Shown: positions 11,020-21,929 of the stretch, in pieces
Layout: each line of letters starts with the position of its first letter
Numbering within the stretch: position 1 is the first letter of the stretch
Assembly (NCBI GenBank): GCA_036898135.1
Contig: CM072511.1
Span: 46,637,675-46,701,674, forward strand
Origin: Oncomelania hupensis
Lineage: Eukaryota; Mollusca; Gastropoda; Littorinimorpha; Pomatiopsidae
Reading direction: 5' to 3'
DNA length: 64,000 bases
Made by a program: the position numbers and the translations under genes
The notes under the pieces: generated by a model
Told to the model about the DNA's origin: nothing
The model's input: the letters and a program-made list of their open reading frames with translations, nothing else
Database searches by the model: none

Positions 11020-11293
11020 ATGGGAATCTTCTGACGTTTAGTGTAAAAGGTCGATCCTGATCATTCCATGATAGTTTGATAGGTGACTGGTAGACTGTGG
11101 TCTTTCGAGAGATGAAGGAATCCCAGGAAAAGGTCTTTTGGCTAAATGAGCGCAGACTGTTTCAGGTAGCAAGTTTGGTTCTAGACTGTCCAGGCGATAT
11201 AGTTAGGACATACATGTAAGGACTATGAAATAGTATAGGATATGTATTCATAAATTTATTTATACTCTGTTCACTAATTAAGTGACATTGTAC

Positions 11294-11445
<152 letters not shown>

Positions 11446-11559
11446 ACATAAATTAAAAACTAGAAAGGAAGTTCTTATAACCATCAAACAATTCAACTCT
11501 TAACCTTGAATAATTATCAGCATCATAATATTAAAAGTAAATCGCGTATAATGACGACA

Positions 11560-12258
11560 ATTACAACAAGTTTCCTATATGATTATACGAAATATTAGAT
11601 GCAGTTTTCAGCAGCATATCAATTCAGTATCAGCTAATATGTTCTTTACATCGTTGATAATAGTATCAATATTATTTTCGGTAAATAATTTGTTCAAAAA
11701 CGGACAGTGTAATAACAGATGTTCAACATTCAAGGCGTTTGAACATACGAAGTTGGCATCTTTGGAAAATTTAGTTTTCCATGAATTTAATGTTAACTTG
11801 TATATAATTGTTGTTAAATAGAGCTAGACAAAATAGCATTGGGTAAAATAATGTTTAATAAAATCTTTTTCTATTATGGATGTCAATTCAGAGTAAGAGA
11901 GGCTAATGTTATGATTTACATCCGTGGGTTTACTCGCATCAACTTTGGCTAGTTTATCGGCCAATTCATTACCCCTTATTCCACAGTGTGAAGGAACCCA
12001 AAGAAAATCAAAATGCAAAAATTAGCATTAGTAAACGGTGTAAAAGATATTTCATTTCAAATAGAGAATTAGTAAACGGTGTAAAAGATATTTCATTTCA
12101 AATAGCATTTCTCTTCTAATTAAACAATTCCAATTTTGCAAAGCATATCGAGCAGAGTTTAAGTCTACACATATCACTATACCAAACACATCTAATGATA
12201 AAGTAAGAGCATAATTCAAAGCCATAATTGTAGCATACAATTCAGCACTACATTGCAT
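11560..12258 (-). pseudogene. LINE pol fragment: RNase H domain plus C-terminal knuckle (broken)
   Basis: The minus strand encodes ribonuclease H pieces typical of jockey/I-type LINEs. The first is SAELYATIMALNYAL (12,258-12,070), where the family's AELxAI helix holds a catalytic Glu. The second is FLWVPSHCGIRGNELADKLAK (11,824-12,018), the C-terminal HxGxxGNExAD block with the final catalytic Asp. Further downstream, NVEHLLLHCPF (about 11,735-11,705) is the terminal His/Cys motif. The parts lie in different frames. A 38-bp perfect duplication (12,027-12,064 and 12,068-12,105) interrupts the domain. No RT domain precedes it, so the copy is 5'-truncated and dead. Confidence 0.82.
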
Positions 12259-12322
12259 TACATTACATGATTATTGCTCTAGGTCCAGCGGACTCTTCCG
12301 AGGCAAATCAGGACCATTTTGG
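12258..12322 (-). mobile_element. R2 retroposon, extreme 5'-truncated copy
   Basis: Only the last ~60 bases of R2 subfamily A are present. On the minus strand they read TCAGGACC-complement text, AGAGTCCGCTGGACCTAGAG, then an AATGTAATG tail. The truncation supports insertion by target-primed reverse transcription. It abuts the RNase H LINE fragment directly. Confidence 0.8.
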
Positions 12323-12383
12323 CAGTAACGATTAAAGTAGGGTATATACGGGATATTTGCACTTACACGATTCTTTAGACACA

Positions 12384-12462
12384 CACTCTCCCTGTCTCTC
12401 TGTCTCTGTCTCTGTCTCTGTCTCTGTCTCTCTGTCTCACTGTCTCTCTCTCTGTCTCTGTC

Positions 12463-12533
<71 letters not shown>
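12384..12533. repeat. (CT)n/(TCTG)n compound microsatellite
   Basis: TCTCTG, TCTG and CT units follow one another. Open frames on both strands across it are artefacts. Confidence 0.95.
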
Positions 12534-12536
<3 letters not shown>

Positions 12537-12599
12537 ATTTGTGGGCGCGGGCCTGCTTTTATATAGATATATATAAATTGCATGTTTCAAGGTTCGGGA

Positions 12600-13610
12600 T
12601 CAATAAAAAAGGCGGAGAGTTGAAAATAAATGCACCTTGCACTCGGTGACAACCAATGTTAATTAGTATGCATCACTGATTCACATCGGCAGTCACAAAA
12701 TAAGCCCAGCAACTAAGGACTGTGGGTATTATTGCTAAGCCCTCAGGTCTTGACAGTTCAGAAATACTGGTTGTAGTTATTAAGAAAGCAGACATACACG
12801 ATAAAGGTACTTTATTCCTGTTGTGATAATGTTTTACAATGTTGCCAACGCACACATGTATATGCTACAAATGTACATTTTCTTGTTACAATGTGTTGTT
12901 ACGAATGCCTATATTAATTTCTTTGAATAGTTTCCGTGATGATACGATCTATGTTTTGATTAAGTTGAGTGGTGAGCTTGCTTTTGTATTGCCGCACATC
13001 AAAGCATTACTTGTTTAAAGCGCCCTTTTCATTTAATTAAAAAATACTCCTGGTGGCTAAGAAGATCACATCATATTAAGATCGAAACAATGTGCCTATT
13101 CTTTCAGGATACAATTTGCGTGTATGAATCATGTTTTTAAAAAAATGTTCGTCTTCGTCCGATGTGTGTCGGTGTAAGCCTTAAACAAATGACTCCTCTG
13201 TGATGCTGACTTGCCTTTTTCTCCATTAAACTCTCCCTGTCGCTGACAGCCATCAGCAAACTGAAATATCACGCAGGAATGAAAACTGATACCACGCCAT
13301 ACATTTTGCTTGTTAAAAAGCAAAACATTGTTCAAGCTTGCTAGCGTTGACTCCGCCGATACGTTTTTTTTAATAAAAGAAAAAGCCCTTGGTTTTTGGA
13401 GAGTTGGCTATTTAATTTCAAGGTGGTATTTAATATTGTACTACGTCGTTCCAAGTTAACGTCTTCATAAGCATTGTGCACTGCGTCATGTTTGTTCCGC
13501 AAATAATGTCCTATAATACAAAGTTGTAAAGGCAAAGGTTTCAAAATTTAAAGGTCATTTTGTCATCATCGTCACCCATAATGAGTCATATGATCGATCG
13601 TTGTTAAGGC
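12600..13610. other. Unassigned spacer
   Basis: No coding, RNA or repeat structure recognised. Confidence 0.4.
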
Positions 13611-13620
13611 AGTTCACTTA

Positions 13621-14382
13621 TGTGACGGGCTACTAACGCCAAAACCGAGAGTTACCTGTATCACGAGACAATTGAAATTGACACGTGTTATGTGTAATTT
13701 ACGGAGATACCGGTAATCCAAAGTGCTAATTAATAATTATCCGTATTTGCCACGCCTTCCTAGCGCCAAAACCTCATCATTGCAAATAGCATAGGATAAT
13801 TATAAATATCATACGGTAATTACATTTAACAAGGGATAATTACAATTATTATTGAAAATTTACAAATAATCGCGTGATCATTTCTAATTGTCAGTTTCGG
13901 CTCTAGCAATCCGTCTGGAAATGCTCCAAAATCCGAATATTTTAATATTCACTTCATAATTACGATTTTTACGTATTAATTGTAAATATTCCATTGATAT
14001 TTGTAATTATCCCATGATATTTGTAATTATCAGGTTTTGGCGCTAGTATGCGTCATATATGTGAATTACATAGAACGCGTATTAATAACCATTATCAATA
14101 ATGTAAATGCACGTTTTGGCGCTAGTAAGCCGCCTTAGCCAGAATTAAGCATAATCTTGTAAAATTGTAATTACTATGTGATAATTACAATGTTCGGTTT
14201 TGACGCATTTCCAAGCGGATAGCTAGTGTCCAAACTGAAAGTTAAACAGGATCCCACGATGATATTTGTAATTTTGCAATAATAATTGTAATTATCCCTT
14301 GATAATTGTAATTATTCCATTATATTTCTAATTATCTAATGATATTTGTAATTATCAGGTTTTGGCGTTAGTAGGCCGTCAT
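13621..14382. mobile_element. ~760-bp TIR element (MITE-like) with nested inner ends
   Basis: The outer ends are 24-bp inverted repeats, 13,623-13,646 and 14,358-14,381, with 23 of 24 positions matching around CTACTAACGCCAAAACC. A candidate 5-bp TSD, ACTTA, lies at 13,616-13,620 and 14,383-14,387, although a 2-base asymmetry beside the left TIR makes this uncertain. The inner TIR-like ends TAGCGCCAAAACC at 13,761 and GGTTTTGGCGCTA at 14,033, plus another at 14,112, suggest copies inserted in each other or internal duplication. The arms are rich in a GATATTTGTAATTATC motif, and 13,773-13,865 is an imperfect inverted match to 14,271-14,357. It has no transposase; the superfamily is not assigned. 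Confidence 0.8.
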
Positions 14383-14764
14383 ACTTAGTTTATATTTGAT
14401 GCTAATTTTACTTCATGACTTTAATTAATGTTAATGTGCTCAATACGACCCTATTAAATTCCTGCATTTATTAAAAAGAACAATTAGTAAACTAAATATT
14501 ATATCGCTACTGCTTGATTATTATTATGAAATTAGCCGTGATGGTTCATTCCAGTTACGCGATGATCAGCGAAGGGGTCCACTGGTATTCCAATAGGCAC
14601 CGAGTAATACCGTGAATCCTCGGTGGAATGTAATTACATGTAACCTAATGTTGTGAGTGCATTTGTTTTGTCTCCCATGTTTTAACAAATATGTCAGTAA
14701 AAAATGCCTGGACTCTTGAGTGTAGGCTCTTCTTGTTCTTTTTATTCTTCTTGAACTACAACCA
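14383..14764. other. Unassigned AT-rich spacer
   Basis: Nothing recognised between the TIR element and the next R2 copy. Confidence 0.4.
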
Positions 14765-15366
14765 GGGCCCCGTGGGGGTGCCGTTTTTTTTAGTGTAAAT
14801 AGTATCCCCACCTTCTGGAAATTTAGTGCTTTAAATTCCCATTATCGCTCTCTTTCTTCTTTGTTCTTTCTCATTCCTACTATGTTCTATCAATCTACTA
14901 TAGTATCTTCTTCTTCGCCAGACCAGATACCTTTTTGTTGAAAACTCTTCCGGGACAAAATTCCTCATTTGTGTGTGAGGTTTGTTGGATCAGCTTGGGA
15001 ATATTGGACGCTTTCTGCCAAATGGTCACTGGGACTTCCTATGATGTTATTATTTGGCAATGTAGGCATTTTATATGTACGTGTTTTGTAGATATTTTAT
15101 AATGATGTTTATATTCTATTTTGTTTTTTTTAAACAAGGGTTTGATAAATTAGAGTATAGCCTCAGCGTCCCCTGCTTGGGATGTCTTTATTATAAAGTG
15201 ACCGGCTGGTGGAGTGCCTTCAGTGTTAGCACTAGGGTTGTTTTGGCAGATCCTTATACGGATCAGGGGCGAGTCCCCTTTCAGCGAAGTTGTAATCTTG
15301 ATTTTGTGGTCCTGATTCGGCTCTTTGCAGTCCGCTGGACCCTGTAAGCAATGAATAACTAACTAA
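14765..15366 (+). mobile_element. R2-family retroposon (subfamily B)
   Basis: Same order of blocks as the copy at 5986: the AGTATCCCCAC start region, AAATTTAGTGCTTTAAATTC, then GGATCAGCTTGGGAATATTGG. The 3' end differs: CGGCTCTTTGCAGTCCGCTGG, then ACCCTGTAAGCAATGAATAACTAACT-type text with an AACT tail. The copy at 52,478 shares this ending, so at least two subfamilies exist. No TSD could be confirmed. Confidence 0.82.
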
Positions 15367-16910
15367 GGAACAAAGCACTATTGCTGCCATTTTTTGTCGC
15401 TTTCTATTGAGCTTTGTGTTAAATCTCATTACGGTACGGAAAACTACTTTTATTGGAGCCAGACTATTGTCGCGCTTTATGGAGACCGGTATTAAATGTC
15501 GTTATCTCAATACTCCACAGAAAACTACGTTATTGTAGCCATACTTTGTTGCTTTTTATTGAGTGTTGTATCATTTGAGCTCGGGCTATTTCATCACGAC
15601 GAACGCAGATGATAGAGATACTTATAGCATTATTTATAGACATTGTTGGCATTATTTATGTCCCCGTTGGCCCAGCCCGCGACCTGACCTTTTTTGTCCC
15701 TGTGTGTCTTTTTCCTGCCATTATTACTTTGCTGCTCTTTTGCTACTACGGATCTCGGGGTGGGAGTGAGGCGAGGTTTGTAGCTACGTCGTATAAAGGC
15801 CATCATACCGGTTTTCTGGGGAGATGTTATCAGGTATTAACGCGTCTTGCGCTGCAAATTTGTATTAGCTTTGCTTTAACGTATTTCATCGAGGCGGATC
15901 TCAAAATTTCAAGGGGCATTAAACTTTGGCATTGTAGGTTGTAAGTTTACTTTTGAAAGTTTTATTTTAGTAAACAGGCACCTAGGCAGTATTTTAAGCA
16001 TAAATAAATATATGTGTTTCAAACTGTGCGACTACAGGCTATCTAATTATATATGTGTATTGCAGTGTTCAATGTAATGTAAACGAATCAGTTTTGGGTG
16101 AATATTTGTCACTCACGTTGGCGGAATCTTCGTTGCTTTCTCAACGAAAGCACAGTTGTGGCAGAGCAGCTCAACCATGCAGTATGAGGGGCAAAAGAAC
16201 CCGGCAATCCATTCCCGAGGGTAGTTCTTGCCTGATGTGTTTTTGTTTCTGGCACTCTCTCGTCTTTGGCATGAACATCTTACAAAAATGTCTGTGTGAT
16301 GGCATGTATGCCTGCGTGGGTTATTCTGTTCCAAAAGATATATTCAGTATTAGGACATGTTGAAAGTTACCAATGACAACCGCAAGAGAAACTATCTATC
16401 TTCGGAATAATTATGGAATAGCTTTCAGCACTCAATGATTATAGTCCATCACATGATCACAAAATACACCTTTACTTTGAATATGAGTCATGACACATTT
16501 GGTTGTCCCGTCTTCCGGCGTAGGAAGACATAATGAAATAATGATATTGTTGATTCTACGTCATGCACACTTTGACACCAACAACACATTCAAATGCAAC
16601 CCATCTGTAACGATACAAATCTATGGTTATGAGTCATGTCAGATCTTGATTTTATTTCCTCCTCCGTGTTATTTTAATTGACTTTATTGGTGTGCCTGCA
16701 TGCTCTTTAGTAATTTCGTGCTGACTTTTGACCTTTATTTACACGCGTCAGGATAGGATCTATGAACATTAAACATGTGAAAGTTGCCCTCCTGTGTTAT
16801 TCAACGGCATAATTTAATGACAATGATTGCTTTTAATGGCAATGATTTTTGTTGACTCTAACGTTGGCTCCAGTTAAGAGCATTCGAGCATGGGAGCAAA
16901 CAGCGAACGA
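15367..16910. other. Unassigned spacer with a weak ~90-bp direct repeat
   Basis: Around 15,395-15,480 and 15,490-15,575, similar text recurs (GAAAACTAC, then TATTGGAGCC/TATTGTAGCC, then TTTTATTGAG-like). The 111-codon frame at 15,609-15,944 is hydrophobic but has no recognisable family. No gene is supported. Confidence 0.35.
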
Positions 16911-16915
16911 GTAAT

Positions 16916-17567
16916 TGTTACGTTGAAACGCGCATGATGGTGCGTGTGAAATGCGCACGATATTATGTGTGAAGCGCGCGCGATAGATCTGTTCGTTTTA
17001 TTTTGCAACGCATGCAGTAATAGAGTGTATTTATCTTTGATTTGATTTTGCGTTGTTATTAGTAGAGGCTTTGTGTAGCGTTGGTGTTTTTAGTTGGTCG
17101 ATATTATTTGAGAATTTTCGAGAATTGGTTGTTTACTATCTATCGAAGCGTATGGATTGTTCTGTTGGTTACCATGGAAGCTTCCATTCCAAATGAGGTT
17201 GTATGACGTGAGTCACGTGATGATGAAATTAATTTTGATTGGTTGTGGTGTTTCATGTAGGATATTCTCGTTTGTTCCCGAGTATGTAGAGACTATATAT
17301 GCGCCGCACTGTTAAAAAAGGTGTGTTGTTGTTGTTGATAGTGAGTTGGAAAGTAAAATTTGAGAGTGGAAAAGCGACTGAGCGATTGTATGCAGTTGTT
17401 GATGTGTGCTGAATAAAAGTGGAAAACTTCATACGTCGACTTTGTGACTTGTATGCTGATTGAACGGGTTGCGTGGATAAACAAATCTGTGCTACACTCA
17501 TCAGTACTTCAGCATTGGGGCTGAATCCACTACTGATAGAAAACACCACCATCAAACGAGTGTAACA
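16916..17567 (+). mobile_element. Solo LTR with perfect 5-bp TSD
   Basis: A 652-bp unit starts TGTTACGTTG and ends GTGTAACA, giving the short terminal inverted repeat TGTTAC/GTGTAACA. The pentamer GTAAT precedes it (16,911-16,915) and follows it (17,568-17,572), as expected for LTR retrotransposon integration. An ACTATATATGCG promoter-like element lies near 17,291 and AATAAA near 17,412. The unit shares long blocks with 53,251-53,959 and with 26,974-27,325. No internal gag-pol is present, so recombination between two LTRs probably removed it. The superfamily (Gypsy, Copia or BEL) cannot be told from the LTR alone. Confidence 0.88.
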
Positions 17568-17864
17568 GTAATGCTCACAAGTTACCGATATTAGGATATT
17601 CCTGCTGCTCTGCCGAAATGAGGTGGAACATTAGGACTTTGGGAACGCAAACGAAAAGAGTACATATCTACACAATATGTTCCGACGCTTGACAATGAGC
17701 AGACTGTACCCGAGGGTTCCAATTTCCAAATTTCCACGTGTAACGCGGCAGTGCAGGGCAGATTGTCTGGCTCTGACTGCTCGAGACTGTTCAAGTTTGG
17801 CCATGGTTTCTGCTAGGTTCAATCTAAATAAGCAATGCGGCTCCGCAGTATATATTCTGTCTAT

Positions 17865-18512
17865 TACATTACATTACATTATTATTGCTTTAGGTCCAGC
17901 GGACTCCTCCGAGCCAATTCAGGACCGGACAACACCCGATCAGCATAAAAGATCTGCTGAAACAACCCTAGTGGTAAAACCGAAAGCTCTCCACCAGCTA
18001 GTCACTTTACAATAAAGACATCCCACGCAGTTGGACGGCTGAGGCTTCACTCCAACTTATCGAACCCCCGTTTACAAAAACAAAATAGAATACAAACATC
18101 GTTATAAATTATCAACAAAACACATACATATAAAATGCCTACATTGCTAAATAATAACATCATAGGAAGCCCTAGTGACCACCTGGCAGAAAGCGTCCAA
18201 TATTCCCAAGCTGATCCAACAGACCTCATACACAAACAAGGAGTCTTGTCCCGGAAGAGTTTTCAAGAAAAAAGGTAGGAGACTGGTCTGGCGAAGAAGA
18301 CGATAGTATAGCAGATTGATAGAAAAGAGCAGGAATGAGAAAGAGCAAATGAGAAAGACAGCGACAGTGGGAATTTAAAGCACTAAATTTCCAGGTCAGT
18401 CAGGTCAGGATTAAATTAACGTCCCCAACACCAAAGCATATAGGGGACGAACTAAATTTCCAGAAAGTGGGGATACTATTTATACTGAAACCCCCGGCAC
18501 CCCAACGGGGGT
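17865..18512 (-). mobile_element. R2-family retroposon, minus strand (subfamily A), with nested insertion
   Basis: On the minus strand it runs from the CCCCCGTTGGGGTGCCGGGG start (about 18,510) to GAGTCCGCTGGACC and an AATGT-repeat tail at about 17,865. The direct repeat TTCTGTCTAT at 17,855-17,864 and 18,513-18,522 is the TSD. Its 5' end coincides with that of the copy at 5986, which supports this as the true 5' end of the family. A 56-bp insertion interrupts it (see 18,395-18,450). Confidence 0.88.
18395..18450 (-). mobile_element. Tiny nested retroposon tail inside R2
   Basis: 56 bases that are missing from the other R2 copies, flanked by the 13-bp direct repeat ACTAAATTTCCAG (18,382-18,394 and 18,451-18,463). 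On the minus strand it ends in CCTGACCTGACCTGAC, which looks like the short-repeat tail of a retroposon. It is best read as the last ~55 bp of an element inserted by target-primed reverse transcription, and it is younger than its R2 host. Confidence 0.75.
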
Positions 18513-18717
18513 TTCTGTCTATAAATCAACTTCATCTACTACGTCGTTTGCCGTTTGACCGGGTGAGGAGGATCTAAAGTTTGACATGAACGATGCTGCG
18601 CTGCATTGCATTGTATGCTACCTACACAGTTTTGTCGGAATCATTTAGATTTATACATTATTTGCATCTTTGTGTGTGTATTGCATGCACATTTTTATAG
18701 CATTTTGGACGTTTATT

Positions 18718-18800
18718 TCTTCTTCTTCTTCTTCTTCTTCTTCTTCTTCTTCTTCTTCTTCTTCTTCTTCTTCTTCTTCTTCTTCTTCTTCTTCTTCTTC

Positions 18801-18897
<97 letters not shown>
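18718..18897. repeat. (TTC)n joined to (ATC)n array
   Basis: About 86 bases of TTC are followed by about 94 bases of ATC. Poly-Phe/Ile/Ser/Met frames over it are artefacts. Confidence 0.97.
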
Positions 18898-18898
<1 letters not shown>

Positions 18899-18969
18899 TT
18901 TATCTTGTTGTTGTTGCTATTGCTGTTGTTGTTGTTATTGTTGTTGTTCTTCCTCTTCTTCTTTAATGG

Positions 18970-20230
18970 AAAAGGCGAACATTCTACTACTGTTTCTCTG
19001 AATACCACACCCTTCCTGGTTGGGTTTACGACCCACTTGATGCCCATGTTTGGACACCCCAAGTCTCTAGAGAAAATCCGGGACTCCGTGCACAGATTTC
19101 GTCGTTTGCAGCTGTCTAGGGTGTTCCCATGACCTTCGCTGATACTTTGGGGGAACATGTTTTGGCAGAAAAAGCGACGACAATGTATACAACGTCGTTG
19201 AGATTAATATAATCAGTTTCATTCAGTATATTGGTTGGAGTCTAGACCTCGTTTTGTGTTTGTTAAATGTAGTTCTTTTCAACGTTTTATACTGTTAGTG
19301 CTTCTTTGGAAGAGGAGGAGAATGAGAGGGGGAGTGGCATAAATTAGGAGGGGGGGGGGGGGGGTGAGGTGAGAAGTGAAAAGCAAGGCACTATCCTCAT
19401 GAATAATAAAATAATTGTTTCAAGGATTTTTGTGGGTAGAGGAGATTGTGAGAATAGTGCGTAGGAGTTGTGGTTGAGGAGGGGAACAGAAGAAACTATG
19501 CATTTTAAATAATCTCGTGGGGCGGATGGTGGGGGAGCGGGGGTGGGGAGTAAATGTGGATTTGTGTAATGTCCTTGATCATGATGAAGTTGAGGGATCC
19601 GCACCATGTTGTAGCCTGCTGACATTATGTATAGGATTTAAATGTGATGTTCAGTTAACGATGTTGTCCTGGTCCCAACGAAGCAAACTGTGCACACCCT
19701 CATTGCTGAGATTAAGCAAGATTCTTTCAGTCTTGTCATTTCAGGCGGAGGGCTGCACACTAAGGCGTTGAGGTTTAGTGTAGGTGATGTAGAGTCAGCA
19801 AAATAGCGCTGGGTACAATTGAGTGTTCAGTCCCTCAAATTTCAATTTCTTCACCCTTATGATATTAGACAATTAAGTGTTGAGTTCATGTTAGACCTAA
19901 CATTTTAACTCGGCGATGTTAGCGAACTAAGGTCTAGGGATACAGAAAAGGAAGTCAAGCTCGGCGTTGCCAATGAAGGTTTGATGGGTTTTAGGCGTTG
20001 GTTACAACTGGGTTCATTGCGTCGGGTTATGGGAGGGGGTTAAAATGTAGCTAAACCCACCCAAAGAGGATACGTTGATAGTTAAGGACGGGGCTGTCTC
20101 GCCACCGACACGTTCAATCCATCTTGAACGATTGCCGCTTGTATGGATTGCATTGTGCAAAGAAGTAGTGGTAGACGGGTTGGTTACATTACGTACAGAT
20201 TGTCTATAGTATTAAACGACTTGTTATGAG
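18970..20230. other. Unassigned spacer with a 15-nt poly-G
   Basis: No coding signal recognised. A run of G lies at 19,350-19,364 in a purine-rich stretch. Confidence 0.4.
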
Positions 20231-20339
20231 ACTTTCACATTGCCTTTAATTGCCGACGCTCTCTTTCACCTATAATGAGAGGCATTAAAATGTCATCTCC
20301 AGCAATAACCGGTAATATGGTTTGTTTAAATAGATATGT

Positions 20340-20452
20340 CGGTTCGTGCGTGTGGGTGCTTGCGTTTGTGTGTATGTGCGTGTGTATGTGTGTGTGCGTA
20401 GGTGTGTACGTATGCGTGTGTTTGTATGTGTGTGTGCGTGTGTGTGTGTGTG
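20340..20452. repeat. Imperfect (GT)n array
   Basis: A degenerate GT-rich stretch ending in a pure GT run. Confidence 0.9.
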
Positions 20453-20837
20453 TCAATCAGTCAATCTTTCATCGAATGTCATTTCGCACATTTAGGTGAA
20501 ATATTAGACAATTAAAATTAAACTTTGAAAACACTGTAACTATTTTAAAACATAATTTTCAATCAGTCTATTAAAGTCAGTGTCCAGTCACACTCGCAAC
20601 CTTCCACCCTTCCTCCTCATGTGTTTGCCTCCTCCTCCTCCCCTCCCGGTTATTTCCCCTTCTTTCCGTCTTTTCTTCCCCAGTCTCTCCCTTCCCGTAG
20701 ACCACTTCTTCCCCGTGATCACTTCCCCCATGTATTATTCGCCACCCCCTCTCCACCTTCTGGTAATTTCCTTCCTCACCCCCCCACCCCCAGAAAGAGC
20801 TAGTGTTTATTTATTTATTTATTTATTTATTTACATA

Positions 20838-21194
20838 CTTGTTATCATCCCATCCCAGTTTAATACATGCTTTAATAAAAGGTTGGTATAGTTTGTTAGT
20901 TACCAACAGAAGATTTAGCAAGAACTTTCACAACTTCTGTATTATAGACATTTCTGTAGACGCGGTTCTGTATTATTTTGATAATTCTGTCTACAAAAAT
21001 GTCCATATTCCAAGATGTGTATGCAATGAGACTTTTTCCTTATATCATTTACTTTTTGGCTGCCTTCTTTTTCGGCCTATACTAACTGTGCATCTGCACG
21101 ACATAAGAACATTAGATGAGATTAATTTTCATCAAAGTGTATTGTTAGCAAAGCTCTTGATGGATTCTCCTGTGGCTAGATTTGTGTAAATAAT

Positions 21195-21265
<71 letters not shown>

Positions 21266-21320
21266 TCTTATCATCTTTGGTGAAAAAGACGTAAATAAAA
21301 CAACCAAACCAACCATATTC
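20838..21320 (+). pseudogene. LINE pol C-terminus with 3' UTR, 5'-truncated
   Basis: The plus-strand frame from about 20,850 to the TAA at 21,187-21,189 reads PRCVCNETFSLYHLLFGC. This is the Cys...His-Leu-Leu...Cys knuckle that closes jockey/I-type LINE polymerases. About 40 residues follow before the stop. The 3' UTR consists of a 68-nt poly-C and a terminal block GTCTTATCATCTTTGGTGAA ending in AATAAAACAACCAA. The same terminal block recurs at 21,742, so it is the end of a LINE family. A (TTTA)n run precedes the fragment. Confidence 0.75.
21197..21264. repeat. 68-nt poly-C homopolymer
   Basis: An uninterrupted run of 68 C inside a LINE 3' UTR. The true length may differ from the assembly because such runs are hard to sequence. 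It could fold as an i-motif, or a G-quadruplex on the other strand. Confidence 0.95.
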
Positions 21321-21409
21321 AGTAATGTTATGTCCATTTAAACATATCTTTTAAAACTAAGCATTCAAATCAAAAGGGGATGTACTAATTGAATTGTACT
21401 ACATACACA

Positions 21410-21700
21410 TTGAACCTCTGCGGCGTAGTTAGTTTTCCATGCGTTCATTCTTAATTTATATATTAATTTAGAAAGCGGCTTTGAACAATTTAGTATAGAT
21501 AACTTTTTTAATGCCAGTATCATGGTATACTGCCTTTTCTAGTAAGAAAAACATTTTATGATTTCAGGTATCCAGATTTGTTATAGATACAGAACGTGAT
21601 GACCTATAAGCTCCCTTCTTGACTAGTCTGTCACGTACCTCGTTCCCTTCCGCAAAGTTATTCTTTTCGTATTTTCGGATGCATTGTCGTGTTCGTGTGT
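21410..21700 (-). pseudogene. Probable RNase H LINE remnant, minus strand
   Basis: The minus strand reads EGNEVRDRLVKKGAYRSS (about 21,660-21,600), resembling the GNExADxLAKxGA block of LINE ribonuclease H with the catalytic Asp context changed (VRDRL). Beyond it, text similar to the LINE at 11.6-11.8 kb (TTAGTTTTCCATG near 21,430) is present. A weak but consistent call. Confidence 0.45.
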
Positions 21701-21741
21701 GTGGGTGTGTGTGTGGGGTGGGGAGTCTGCGTGAATGAGTG

Positions 21742-21790
21742 CGTCTTATCATCTTGATGAAGAAGACGTTAATAAAACAACCAACATCCC
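21742..21790 (+). mobile_element. Extreme 5'-truncated LINE 3' end
   Basis: GTCTTATCATCTTGATGAAG through AATAAAACAACCAA repeats the terminal block at 21,265-21,320, about 475 bp away in the same orientation. Only this terminus of the family is present. Confidence 0.7.
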
Positions 21791-21817
21791 ACGAACACTC
21801 ACATACGCATGTGCTAA

Positions 21818-21925
<108 letters not shown>

Positions 21926-21929
21926 ATCG

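Noticed and set aside
15609..15944. 111-codon hydrophobic frame as a small membrane protein
   Set aside because: No family, no splice or promoter context, and an overlapping frame of similar length. Frames of this size are expected by chance here.
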